Shown here one piece after another: positions 1-11,552 of a stretch of DNA of 64,000 bases. This DNA comes from Apostichopus japonicus (lineage: Eukaryota; Echinodermata; Holothuroidea; Aspidochirotida; Stichopodidae), in assembly GCF_037975245.1 (NCBI RefSeq), contig NC_092566.1, positions 11,127,501 through 11,191,500 on the forward strand, written 5' to 3'. Below the pieces are notes generated by a model that was not told where the DNA came from, made no database searches, and saw only the letters and a program-made list of their open reading frames with translations. The position numbers and the translations under genes were made by a program. Within the stretch, counting starts at the first letter, position 1; each line of letters opens with the position of its first letter.

Positions 1-1
1 C

Positions 2-319
2 GAATGGTCGAAAAAGAGTGACGCAACGAGTATACAACCACACTTCGATTACTTGGGATGGATCCGTCTCTTGATGTGCTTCACTTTGGGAGTAATTGCG
101 ATAGGAGGATTCGATGTAAAGAACATTTGCGACGAATTCTACTCCAATATTTTGCAACTGCAATCGGAGCGGTATCCGAAATTCTGGAAGGAAATTATCC
201 ATCAGATCAATATTGCGTCGAAAGAATCGAACGGAATTTTTATCTCTGTTTTATGTGCCGTTCTTGGTAGTTATTTGACACTCCACTTACAAGACCAGGA
301 TACAAGCATTCTCTGTTGA
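2..319 (+). CDS. 3' end of an unrecognised two-span membrane protein (partial)
   Basis: An open frame runs from the first bases of the window to a TGA at 317-319, about 105 codons, so the gene starts to the left of the window. Two hydrophobic segments are visible: one around LLMCFTLGVIAIGG (about nt 65-112) and one around FISVLCAVLGSYLTLHL (about nt 238-288). They are separated by a polar, probably helical stretch containing KNICDEFYSNIL and KFWKEIIHQINIASKES. It ends in a short polar tail, DQDTSILC. Codon use and composition look coding, but I recognise no family. The neighbouring COX18 gene is convergent. No polyadenylation signal was identified with confidence. Confidence 0.45.
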   Translation, partial: EWSKKSDATSIQPHFDYLGWIRLLMCFTLGVIAIGGFDVKNICDEFYSNILQLQSERYPKFWKEIIHQINIASKESNGIFISVLCAVLGSYLTLHLQDQDTSILC

Positions 320-1371
320 TTGCCAGTTGTGAAACCCAGAAATGAAAGAAGAAACCCAATTGGCTATGGCCGTCTCTTGCCAGATTTGTACATTGGAAAC
401 ATTAATTCAACGTAACTGTTCAACTACACACAATATTAGTAAGCCGTGTTTGAACATTGTATTGAACTCAGTGATAAGTAAGATTTCTTACACTTATGTG
501 GGCCTACTTAATATAAAGTTAAGCCGTGTTTTACTTTTAGGAGTTTTGTATTTTCACAAGGTACTTTGAAACTACGACTTCTGTTGTCTCCCAATCACCT
601 TTCACATGCCTAATGAAGCGATATAGATCTATACTGTACATATACCAAGAATCAAAGCCTTACTTAGTTCGCAGTTATTGCGTTTACCAGGTTTTAGACT
701 TGGACTTATGTTGACCTCACTGACCTTTGAACTCCACTAATGTCGATATGATTATTTCAATCAGCCAGTTGGGACAATTTCTTAATGATAATACCTCTGT
801 AAAGTGTCCTCCAATATCATGCTTCAAAGTACTAGTATTGTCAGTAAAACAGTTCCTAACCTTTATCTGATAGAAACATGATATTCATACTGCTCGTACT
901 GACAATACGAGTGCTCTGAAGCAGGACATGACACTACAGTATAGAAAAAATTGTCCCAACTGGATGTTTTCAATAATTCCTGATGACAAGTAACTTCTCT
1001 AACACCTCCTGGGTGATAGAGAAGGCCATGGGGACTGTTAACCGACATGAGGTAACTCTATATTTCCCGACGTGTTTAAACAAGAAGTTACAAATGGTTT
1101 TCAATGATTGCAGACTATATATTTCCCTTTTAATAATATCTCATGATAGGTTACAGTTGGTCTCTGACTGTTACAAACTTATATGTTCCTCTTTAACAGT
1201 TGATAAATGATTTTGTAACAGTAATTGCTGACAGATTTCTATGATATCCAGACAAGTCTTTCCCCTTCAATGCTCTCATGACTGTTTATTGACAAATCTT
1301 CCCCCAATTACTATTGACTCTATTGCCTTATGAGAGAATACAAAGAACAAGTTTTTATATTAATTTTGAAT
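320..1371. other. non-coding spacer downstream of the first gene
   Basis: AT-rich DNA with no convincing exon. Short inverted stretches occur, for example CAGTTGGGACAATTT near 766 and AAATTGTCCCAACTGG near 948. These could be the ends of a roughly 200-bp degenerate inverted-repeat element. Confidence 0.4.
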
Positions 1372-1760
1372 CAGTGGCGTAGCTAGAGGTAATTGTTGGT
1401 TATATTTTTCGGGCAAGTCATTTACAGCCCCCCCCCCCCCCCCTAAATCAAATTGTGCTCCTACGCCTATGATATTTCCACCTTTCGAAATCTACTGCCT
1501 TTGAACTGTATACTGAAATACCTGAAATTTCCGTGACATCTAGTCATTACAGAATAGAATTTAAAAAAAAAAGAGCGAACGGTCGAAATCACAATCTATA
1601 AATTTGCTAATAAAAATATTCATGCCTGACGACATACATCAATTTCGCCATGTTTTTCTAAAAGTGCTTATTTTTTTACTCCCATTCTCCCCTTTCAGCG
1701 CCCCCCTAAACCCGGTGCCCGGGGCACGTGCCCTCCTTTGACCCCCTAGCTCCGCCACTG
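1372..1760. mobile_element. hAT-like non-autonomous element, 389 bp
   Basis: The ends are CAGTGGCGTAGCTAG and, on the right, CTAGCTCCGCCACTG, which are terminal inverted repeats of the CAGTGGCG type common in hAT MITEs. The flanks TTTTGAAT (1364-1371) and GTTTGAAT (1761-1768) are an 8-bp target duplication with one mismatch. The interior has a long C-run (about 1429-1443) and a GC-rich stretch before the right end. There is no transposase frame. Confidence 0.8.
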
Positions 1761-2189
1761 GTTTGAATTGACAGTATCATACTGTACATGAACCTTAAGT
1801 GACACTTCTGTATATTCTGTGTTATACTAGCACTTGATGCCTAAAACAATATCTCTGCCACTGTACATTAATGTCAATTATAAACATTTTAATCAGTGCT
1901 TACTGAATATGTTACAGTACACTAGATGTACTACCTATGATAAGTGTAATTAATTTGCATACAGAACGATAAGCTGAAGATGGTTTTGTCGTCAACCTGT
2001 TTAGCAGACTAATGACTACATGTTGATTACACCTATTCGAATATAAGAATTCTTTCATAGTGCGTGCCAAATAATTCACTACTCGATAGTTACCTTATAC
2101 GGAGTCTGGTGGAAAGCAGAAGTGTATCAACAACAACAACAACATTCCGATAAGGGCCTAGTGGGGGTAGATGTGCACCAACACCATAT

Positions 2190-2560
2190 ATCAAACAAGA
2201 TGAGGTGGCACACAGCTCTAGGTGAAGCAACACCATATAAACATGATTTGGTGGCACACAGAGGTGAAACAACACCATATAAACAAGATTTGGTGGCACG
2301 CAGAGGTGAAACAACACCATATAAACAAGATTTGGTGGCACGCAGAGGTGAAACAACACCATATATTGGAACAAGATTTGGTGGCAACGCAGAGGTGAAA
2401 TTACACCATTTTCATAAGAATCTGGTGGGAAGCAGATGCAATTTAACAAAGATACAATTGGACACAGAGGTGCACCATAATTGAGGACAGTCTGGTGGGA
2501 AGCGGAGGTGCACCTAAACGGTTTTGATAAAGATCTTTTCTGGGCAAAGGTGTGCCAACA
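2190..2560. repeat. 42-bp tandem repeat (minisatellite)
   Basis: A unit of about 42 bp containing GATTTGGTGGCACGCAGAGG and ACACCATATAAACAA is repeated about four times nearly perfectly between 2220 and 2400. More diverged units extend to about 2560, where the core reads TCTGGTGGGAAGC...AGGTGCACC. It lies just beyond the COX18 stop codon. Because 42 is a multiple of three, it produces long open frames on both strands that are not genes. Confidence 0.85.
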
Positions 2561-2654
2561 CCACCAGGCACCAGCTTATGGTAATATCTTCGTAAATGAT
2601 GGGAACAAACCAAACAAAATTTAAAAGTCAAGCCCACACAACTTTTAAAAGGGA

Positions 2655-5120
2655 CTATAATTTTCGCGGTTTCTTCTCCGGAACATTTTCCAGCATCTCC
2701 TTCAGTTCTTCTTCCTCGTCCTGGCCTTCCCTCTTTCGGCCTAGATATCGACACTCAAAGACCTCTTTCATGTCTTGGAATGGAGTAGCTGAATCTGTTT
2801 TGGATTTGGTAATATTTAGAGCGGTCCTCACTGACGGTAACTTTAGCACAATGTTCTGGCCCAGACTGTACGCAGCTGACACAGTCCAATACAGTACCAG
2901 TGACTGGACAAGAAGGAGACAGTGGGGAAAAATTTGAGAGAAATTAAAACCTTTGGACAACTTTTCCCTTTACCATATCATACTTATATAAAATACGCCA
3001 AATGGAACTGCTGTTTACAAGACAATATACAGGAACATATAAAGTAACAATTTTTATTGATAAATGGCCATTTAATTAACATACCAGGATCAAAGCAACA
3101 TAACTACCACTGAAATGATATGAAAACAACCATGTCTGCCAATACATAACCAATGTTTCAAGGTCACAGAGTGTTGTCGAGCCACTCAATTTCAAAAGTG
3201 ATGTCACTCCTGAGAAATTTGTGAACATTTTTTAAAGTGGCAGTTAGCACTGTAAATAGTCATTATCATTATCACCACCAACGCTACCATAACCACCACC
3301 AACACCACCACCAACACTACCACCACTGTCATCGTTGCTGATGTGTGCTATTTGCTTAGCGTGATCAAATGGAAATTTCCGCTTGGTCCAGGTCGGGCAG
3401 AGGTCAATACTGCCCATTTACTGGTTGCCTTTCATATCCACCTCCTCGATTTGCATACTTATGTAATCGATGTACAATTACGTAATCGATGTATACTTGC
3501 GTATTTTGTGAAGGACACATGCTTCATTCCTCTCCTGGTTCAGAGAGGCGTCGCACATGCTCCTATAGCACTGTTCCTTAGTATGTAAGTATTCTAATTG
3601 TTTTATATAAGTATTAAGGGGCTTGGTATTGTAATTGTATATCTCTTTTAATATCGCATTATAGATATTTGCCTTTAATGTGATTTTGCTGTATGCTTGT
3701 GCCTGTTATTTTGATTGCCTTTCTTGTGTATTAGTTGTTTGCTTATTTGTAAGAGTATCTGGAGTAGAATATATCGCCAGACGTTATTACTTTGTTGGTG
3801 TTCTGTACATTCTCCAGAAAGCCCCTGTTAACCCCAGAAAGCCGCCGTTAACCCCAGCAAGCCGCCGTTAATCCCTGTAAACCCCTGTACACCGCAGTTT
3901 GTCGTGCTGTTGGTTTTGCCCGGTAACGATTGTAAGTTAATTTTAATTATCAAGAATGTAATTGTCGCCAATCTTTCTCTATGTCTTGTTTCATGTTGCC
4001 AAATGTTATTTGTATACTTCTTCCTTTTGTGCATTGTTTTATAAGGAGAAATATAATGCATTATTATGTTATTATTATGTTATTATTGATTTGTTCAATT
4101 CATGTGTTTATTTCACCAATGTTTGTATATTGATGTTTGGATATCTTTACTTTCTAGTTTTCCCTGTGGTCTTGTTGAAACCACGCGTGTAAATAAATGG
4201 GTTAAAACCTACAACCACCTGTTCAGCTTAATTGAGCGTCGTCTCGGTGACAACCACCAATAGCACCAACACCAAAACCACAACCACTATCACCACCACT
4301 CCCACCATTACCCTTTTGGTACACATTACTGTACATACAGAAAACTCACAGAAGGTATGTAGGCTGCGATTGGAACCATCAACACAGAGAATACTCGTAG
4401 AAAGTTATTCAATCCCTTTTGGAAGCCGCTGACCCTGCCCTTATGGAGAGCATGCATCTCAATATTGATTAGGTTCAGTACACCCACCAGAACAGGGAGG
4501 ACCAGGTAAGGGTCTGGGATCATCAAATTGTGGAACCAGAGGGCACCATCAGTTGCAAACTCTGAGACTAGATACTCTGGATCTGAAAACAAATATATCT
4601 ATATATAAAGTCATACTTTCATTGTGTTATGTTTGCACTTTTCATGCCACTGCCAAGTCTTGCTGACGGGGGATAAAAAAATTCAATATATATATTTTCT
4701 ATATCAGTACTCCTTATTTGTCAATTATGAGTCATATATATAATTGAATGGTAGTGAGATGATTGTATGTCCAGAGGTTCGGAACCGGTAAGGAAGGTTG
4801 TAATTTCCCTGTAGGCGTTTGTCACCTGTATCAAAAAATACTAGTTCTGTTTTGGTGACATATTTGCCTTACTCTAGAGACCAAACATGTGCTAACCTGA
4901 TTCCTAAAGCCAGATCTCAAAAGAGATACTTTGAACAGACTTTGTTAAATGAAATGGAGGTAAACGACAAAGGCAAATGAAAATATATATAATTGAAATT
5001 GTAGTGAGTTGGAAAATCCAGAACAGTGAAAAAACTATAGAACATATATATATATAAAATAGTTAGCTATATTGCATACAGTAACTTACGGAAACTAACT
5101 TTTTGTGACATATTTATATA

Positions 5121-5158
<38 letters not shown>

Positions 5159-6185
5159 TATATATTTATATATATGTATATACATGGGCGGTGATCATGG
5201 GGGGGACGGGGGGACATGTCCCCCCCAATATTTTAGGTGGGGGGATATAGTATCTAATATCCCCCCCAATATTTGGTGGCATAGTTTTTTCTTAAGCAAA
5301 TGTTTTGTATTTTTTTATGATATCGCTAATAATTTCAAAATAGAAAATGCTTAGATGCATTTACAAGGCCTGGGAAGTGCCATTTCCATCGATCTGGTAG
5401 GCATTTTTGGCCAAAATTTTCTTTTGCGCTTCGCGCCAACTTATGGTGGCGCTACGCTTAGAAAGTCTGGGTACAAGCTATGCCTCTCCCTTGGCAAATT
5501 CCTCGCAAGGCACCTGTCTAAATTTTCGAAAATTACTTGACCAACATTCTTCATCATACTTCCCTCTACTCGTTCAATTTTGAAGTGTCTGTTAGGGGTT
5601 GAGGTTTTTTTTTTCTATATTGGTTGTCCATAGATGAATTTTTTTGCAACATTATGGGTATGTTTTGAAGTGAATTTATCATTCAAATTTTGAACAAATA
5701 ATGGGCTTAAAACTTTGAAAAGTGGGGCTGACGGGTATTGTGGGGCATTACGTAGAATTACCTACAAATGCAATGATCCACAGGAGATGCAATGAGGTCG
5801 AACATGATGTGTGACTGGTGACAATCTTGAAAAAAGGTTATGAATGAAAAAAAAGACTATTAGGAAAAAGTTGGTTCTCAGGCAAAAGTGTACATCTGGT
5901 TGGTCATTTTCAAGCTCGAGAAGTGCCATTTCCGGTGATCTGGGGGGCTATCAAAACCAAAATTTTTCTTGTACGCTGCGCGCCAACCAATGGTGGCGCT
6001 CCGCTTAGATAGTAATTCGCCTGCACCCAAGCAAATGTACCCCCCAATATTTGAAACAGATCGCCGCCCCTGTGTATATATATATATACATATTTATATA
6101 TATTTATATATATATATATATATATATAAATATATATAAATATGTATATATATATATATACACATATGTATATATATATATATAT

Positions 6186-6220
<35 letters not shown>

Positions 6221-7733
6221 TTTATGGTGGGGGGGTGTTCAGCTACCACCATGTTCTCTACGCAGGCCACCGTAAAAGAGGCAAGAGGTAAACCTCCAAC
6301 GGGTTTCTTGATGCACTATCCTATTGCAATTCAGGTCTTTGTTTACCCCTTCATTCTTGCATCCAAAATGCTTTTGCAATAAACTAAATTTACAACATAT
6401 TTGAAGTGTTGCTAAGAAAATTACCCTCACTTTGTCAGGTGACTACACGTCAGTTGTTCTCTTCCAATTCAAGGTTAAATCTTGTTTCTTAAACTGTTAA
6501 ATAAAAAGTTGTGAGCTGCCACAGGATTGAATTAAGTAATTAATTTTCTTTTCTCCACCCATATCACGCATTATTCATAAAAATTGCAAATTTACAATGA
6601 TCTCCAGATAGAGGACCAATTGCAGGTATTTTGACTTGTTCACCTGTGAAGAAGCGTCCTGAGAAAGCACCGCTCATGTTCCGGAGAGCCAATGACATTG
6701 TGATCCACAGAGGGAGTTGTACCAGTAGCAACACAGAACCTTTGGCAGGATGACAATTTTCTCTCACATAAATCTCTTTAGCTTGGAGTCTGACCTTTGA
6801 CACAGAAAAAGAATGATAGACAGTTGAAGAATTGTTTGCGCTTCATCAACTTTGCGACCAAATATTCCTAATTTAAATTTAATACTCAAGGTGTGAAAGG
6901 ATCGTTATGGCAAAACATTACTATCTGGAGGACAATAATCATCTTAATTTCTTATCTGGTCTTATATTATCTCTTTTTCTATGACATTTTAGTTTTATCA
7001 AACAGTTTCATCTCACCAGTCCAAGAAAGACTCTCTGAGCACGCTTCTCTGACCATTTCTCTTCTTTCATCCGATGCCTAAATCTTTGAGAGAAGATGTA
7101 CCTGGAACGTGCTACAATTTCGGGCTGAAAACCTTCCACTTTTCCTCTGATGTTTTGGGCATACACAGACAAAGGGAAAGTTAGAACAAATCTCAATGCA
7201 AACGTTGTTACTGCTATAGATCCTGCCCAGTGGAAACCAGACAACGATTGTCCTAGCTCAAAAAGCGACTGAGCCATGTGAACTGGTTCCGAGGTTAAGA
7301 TGTGTTCATAGACCGTAACAGGTTCGGTTGACTTGAATCTCTTAGAACAAATGCCCACAGCTGACTTTGCCTGAAGAAATGGGCGATGACTGAGATGATG
7401 CAAAAACATCGCCTTTGTGATTTTTTGAGATCTAGTGTCAAATGAAGGACCAAAATTCAGGCAAGTTGTTCCTGTCATAGTTGAACTGGATAAATGTCTA
7501 TTGCTGTTATTATATTTATATGCCACCAAATCTGCAGTTTCTTTCCCTGGCTTCCAGCTGCATAGGCATGAGTAACTCCTTAATGGTACAACCCTAACAC
7601 CTGCAGAGCTGGCATGGATTTGCATAATTCTAATTCTGCTTGTTACTCTCCTTGCGCCGTAAAGTTTCCAACTGCACAAAGTTTCGATAGATCCTGCCCT
7701 GGGAACAAATTGAAAAGTTTGTCTGCAGAACAT
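2655..7733 (-). CDS. COX18: COX18, mitochondrial inner-membrane insertase (Oxa1/YidC family)
   Basis: Four exons on the minus strand join in phase: 7733-7017, 6794-6644, 4582-4350 and 2903-2655, giving about 449 residues. Known role: COX18 is an Oxa1/YidC/Alb3-family protein of the inner mitochondrial membrane that translocates the C-terminal tail of Cox2 during complex IV assembly. Family signatures seen are KVEGFQPEI in exon 1, [12 protein letters not shown] followed by [17 protein letters not shown] in exon 2, [21 protein letters not shown] and [13 protein letters not shown] in exon 3, and [16 protein letters not shown] with DSATPFQDM in exon 4. The N-terminal 70 residues are rich in Arg and Ser with few acidic residues, as in a mitochondrial targeting signal. 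The protein is longer than the human one (about 333 residues), mostly at the N-terminus. The final 30 residues are highly charged. Introns contain a solo LTR and a hAT element. The start codon is the first ATG of the open frame; a downstream start is possible. Confidence 0.94.
3255..3326. repeat. ACC trinucleotide microsatellite, left part
   Basis: Imperfect ACC repeats. The same composition resumes at about 4253-4315, so the tract appears to have been split by the LTR insertion. Confidence 0.8.
3327..4252. mobile_element. solo LTR, 926 bp, in a COX18 intron
   Basis: The block begins TGTCATCG and ends CGGTGACA, an 8-bp inverted terminal repeat with one mismatch and the TG...CA ends of an LTR. 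It is flanked on both sides by ACCAC inside an ACC microsatellite, consistent with a 5-bp target duplication, although the microsatellite makes this weaker evidence. A polyadenylation-type AATAAA lies near 4192, towards the right end, as expected for the R region. No internal gag/pol sequence is present, so this reads as a recombined solo LTR in plus orientation. Confidence 0.6.
4253..4315. repeat. ACC trinucleotide microsatellite, right part
   Basis: Continuation of the imperfect ACC tract on the right side of the solo LTR, ending just before COX18 exon 3. Confidence 0.75.
5103..5182. repeat. TA-rich microsatellite
   Basis: A run of TA dinucleotides with occasional TTTA interruptions. It ends at the left target duplication of the hAT-like element that follows. 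Confidence 0.85.
5183..6072. mobile_element. hAT-like non-autonomous element, 890 bp
   Basis: The left end is CATGGGCGGTGATC and the right end GATCGCCGCCCCTG, near-perfect inverted repeats. Both sides carry the 8-bp duplication TGTATATA (5175-5182 and 6073-6080). The interior contains two copies of a core with CGCGCCAAC, then ATGGTGGCGCTACGCTTAGA near 5430-5460 and a variant near 5975-6010, plus runs of C and G close to the ends. It lies in the COX18 intron between exons 3 and 2. No intact transposase is present. Confidence 0.85.
6073..6225. repeat. TA-rich microsatellite
   Basis: Long TA/TATG/TAAA dinucleotide tract on the right side of the hAT-like insertion. With the tract at 5103-5182, it shows the element landed inside a TA microsatellite. 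Confidence 0.85.
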
Positions 7734-9764
7734 TGTGCCTGAATTTCTGTGTCCGTATCTGATGAAGGAACCAAATAAAAACCCAAAGGCAATTTAATAT
7801 GGGTTGGTTACATTTATGTCCAGATATTTTTAAGGATAATGAGCACCTTTCACTATATTACTGCCTTGAAAGAGCATGTGGAAAACAGAACTTTCCAGAT
7901 ATAAACTCCAAACCACAACTGCATCAAATGAGGAATAAATTAGTACATTAGCTCTGTTCTGGACTTCTATCATGTTCTATAATGCCAGTGATACTGAAAT
8001 ACTAGGTAACAAAAGCCAATTGTATTATTGTGTGCTATTAACACAATTTCTATCATAGCTATATTAAACCATAATACAGTACTTCAGTCATAAACAAAGT
8101 GTATGTGTTGTTGGACTTCTAGTAATTATTGGCCTACTTTAAGCAATTGGCTTCATGCATTCTTTTGCACAAACTCACCAAATGGTACAAGTCCTGACAA
8201 TGTAAATAAGCTCTTTGACAGTTTACTAACCCCATGTAAGGCCAAAACATAACTTCATGAGTACCCTTTTTTTGGAGGGGGATGGGGGGAGGAGAGGGGT
8301 TCCAGCAACTTTGAGAATGGTCGAGCCTATTCTTCTAGCAGCCATCAGGAATAAGAGAAACGCATAATGTTATCTAGCAAGCAGCAGACAAATAAGGCAC
8401 AGTGCCCTCACTTTTTATTCAGCTGCTCAACGAATATGGGAATATATCATGTTATTCCCAGGCAGTCTGATGAATGAGGACTAACACTCACACAATTAGC
8501 AAAGCTTCCATGCAATTAAAAGAAAAAGTATGTTATTCGCCCAGCAGCCAGACAAATAAGGTGCACAGCCCTTGTTATATGTTTTCCCTTGGGCAGCTGG
8601 ATAAAGATGGAATCACAACTTGAAAACCACACGTTCTCTGTCTAATTTTAAATGTACATATTGCAGATACAACTATTTAATTTTGCATAAATAAAGGAGT
8701 TGGCGGTTATTGAAATGGAATTTACGATACGGAAAGTTGAATCTCATACTATATCCCACAACATGCCAAGTGTTGTGTTTAATAGACCATTAGTTCGTTC
8801 TTCAAAGGATTTCTAGTTGTACCCTTAGGATTTCAAAGAAAGTTATTTTAAGTACTTGGCATTTCATCACTATGAGATGGAGTTGTGTACTTGGCACTCT
8901 GATTGGTTAAGTAACTCCTGGACGAATTTTAGGGTATTGCATTATTATTCAGTCAGCTGACCGGCGAATTGCCACAACGCTTTAGAATATGCAAATGAAT
9001 ACCATAACTGTACACTAGTCTAACATAAGGCTTAGCCAGGCCTAGGGTGCTCAATAATGGAGGCTTTGTAAATTGTAGTTTTTGCACTAGTCACTATAAT
9101 AATGAAATACACGAAACTAACATGATAACCGAGCTTAACCTATTGATGTCTATTTTACGAAAACAGCACGGAAACTACGTAACGTTACTAACATAAGGTC
9201 ACGGTGTCTCGCATATAACATACAAAGTTTGCAGTCCTTAACTCATATTCGCTAAAGTACTGCTTATGTTATACCAATAGGATTGTGAGCACAGGTGTAT
9301 AATCATTTACTAGTTTTCTTGGAATACGATTGCAGCAAATTACCTTCAAATTCTTTCTACGAGGATTAATGGCTTTCCTTAATAATCTCACCTTTTCTCA
9401 AATAAATGTCAGCAAAGAGTGGACACATGGGAAAGCCAACGACATTGCTTTTTTTAGCTGGTTTTGCTCGAGGCTCGAGTGCAGGGGGTCATGCAACTTC
9501 ATCACTCTCACAGACAGTTTGATATCACTGGACAGCCGTATCAGTAGTTACAGCAAACTTAAACTAGTTCTTTGAAATACAGTAGTTGATTCTGAGACTT
9601 CCAAAGGAAACCAAAAACAATGTATGTATGTGTGCTTTTTTTTTAATTGTGAAACAACAGTTCATCGAGATGTTAAATGAAATGAGATAACAATGATTTA
9701 TATAAATAGCTTTAAAAAGTTTTGGTCGCTGTTCGACATCATCAGTAATACTCCGGTCGAGTGG
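7734..9764. other. COX18 upstream spacer, no gene seen
   Basis: About 2 kb with no exon I can support. It holds a G-rich run near 8270-8300 and presumably the COX18 promoter just above 7733. No TATA box is evident. Confidence 0.4.
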
Positions 9765-10447
9765 CAGTGGCGGAGCGTCCATATACAGTCAGGGGGAGGG
9801 CGGATGCCCCCCCCCCCCTGACGGACTCAAATGGACTGCTGGAGCCCTTTTCAGCTTTTATCACCTTTTACTTATTCGCGATTATTGACTTTTTTATTGC
9901 GCTCTCATCTACCTATTGACATTTGTCACATTGTGTTGGTGTAATTTTCTGACAAAATGCTCTAACGACGGTCTTTAATTTATCAGCTATTTATTCTTCG
10001 TTTATCTGCAAATTAGCAAGGCCCGGAAAGGGTCATTTCCGGCGATCTAGGGAGTATCTTTACTCAAAAAAATGTCTGTACGCTCCGCGCCAACCTGTGG
10101 TGTCGCTCCGCTTAGATAGTGTCGAAAGCGCCCCTACAGACCACCCAGCAAACACAAAACGTTATCATAACATTTTTAAAAGAGCCTTTAAAATATGTTT
10201 TATAACGTTAAATGTGGTGTTATAAAAATGTCGGCATAACTGTTTTATTGAGATATTAATGTTATATTAATGTTTTAACGAAAAAATGTTTGGAATAATA
10301 GCCTGAAAACGTTTTCGTGACATATTTATTACACCACAAATAACGTTATTAAAACAAAAGACGAAACGTTTTAATAATGTTTTAAAAACGTTTTAGTGTT
10401 TGCTGGGCATTCTCGCCCCCTGACCAATACCCCTAGCTCCGCTACTG
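9765..10447. mobile_element. hAT-like non-autonomous element, 683 bp, with nested insertion
   Basis: The ends are CAGTGGCGGAGCGTCC and CTAGCTCCGCTACTG. A perfect 8-bp duplication TCGAGTGG lies at 9757-9764 and 10448-10455. The interior carries the same core module (CGCGCCAAC, then GTGTCGCTCCGCTTAGATAG) as the CATGGGCGG-ended elements, although its termini belong to the CAGTGGCG type. A second palindromic element is nested at 10144-10407. Confidence 0.85.
10144..10407. mobile_element. nested palindromic MITE, 264 bp
   Basis: Ends CCCAGCAAACAC and GTGTTTGCTGGG are exact inverted repeats. The interior is AT-rich with repeated AACGTT and ACGTTTT motifs on both arms. It lies wholly inside the hAT-like element, so it is younger. 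A clear target duplication was not seen. Confidence 0.75.
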
Positions 10448-11029
10448 TCGAGTGGATAATGAAGATGACAACTAGCATCTCGGATATCATCGGGTTTCGA
10501 ACTCTGGCCATTAACTAATATGGATTCAAATCCAGGAGATTTCCACGGTTTTCACGAATCATGTATCTCTCGTTTCTGGCTGGCATACTCCATTATTAAG
10601 AGAGGGGTGTTTTAACATTTGCGTTGATTTAAGGGGACGGAATCCCCTCCCTTTCCAGAAAGTTTAGTAACTATTGAGTGTACTTAGATGCAAAGCAATA
10701 TTTAAATATGTTGAAGACTTTTGGACTGTTTTTTACCGCACAAACATGTTATTTTTTGTTTGTTTTTTTGTACTGTACACTAGGATTCCGAAGTATTCCT
10801 GACCTGCGCCCTTGCTTGGAACAATGCCACACAAACAATGTTGAAAAATAAACTCATGAACGCGATTTCTAGCACGATTAAATTACCTGACTTCAATTGA
10901 ACGTGAGTTTGACGATTGGATATTTAGTTGTGCAAATTTCGTGACACTTAGCAACTAACCAAATGCTTACTTTTTAATTCAGTAAGTTCGTAACTTACAA
11001 GAAAGGCTGTTGTATCAAATGCTTATGAA

Positions 11030-11550
11030 CATCAAACAAAAACGATGTTATATGTTATACAATGTTGTACAACACCTAATTATATTCCGGCCATTTGATT
11101 GGTCAATTGCTCGTCGATTGCATGCAAAATCCGCTCTATTGCACGCTATGATGATAGAACCATGCGTTATACTTTTTTGATAACACTTTTTTCAATGGTA
11201 AGAGAGCAGAGAAACCTGTCTGTTCAATACAATCTGTTGCATGAGTGCATTTTACATCCAATTATATCCAAATTTGAAGGTGTTGTATAAAACAAATAAT
11301 GAATGGTTTCCATTCGTGCAATAGTGCAAATATTTCATTCGTTGAAAGATGTCATTTGTTCCATTCAACTCGGCTGCGCGTCGTTGACTCATGGAACATT
11401 CCATCTTTCAACTCATGAAATATTTGCACTATTGCACTCATAACCATTCATTATTTGTATACTAACATGCTAATTCATACGCCATATCCAACCATTATAC
11501 TGACTTTGCGCAGCGCGCTTCATTACGAGCTATCATAGCGTGCACTTACG
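11030..11550. mobile_element. large fold-back element with hairpin core
   Basis: Inverted arms lie at about 11286-11351 and 11402-11461; they share CAATAGTGCAAATATTTCAT, TTGAAAGATG and AATGAATGGTT in opposite orientation. Weaker symmetry extends outward: GCACGCTATGATGATAG near 11142 is matched by GCTATCATAGCGTGC near 11530. This is the pattern of a palindromic MITE of roughly 500 bp. No target duplication was identified. Confidence 0.65.
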
Positions 11551-11552
11551 CT

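Noticed and set aside
2090-2484. Overlapping open frames of 86-120 codons on both strands
   Set aside because: Produced by the 42-bp tandem repeat, a multiple of three; no start or splice context and no family.
5910-6275. Ile/Tyr-repeat open frames (also near 44724, 56443 and 59281)
   Set aside because: Translations of TA dinucleotide tracts.
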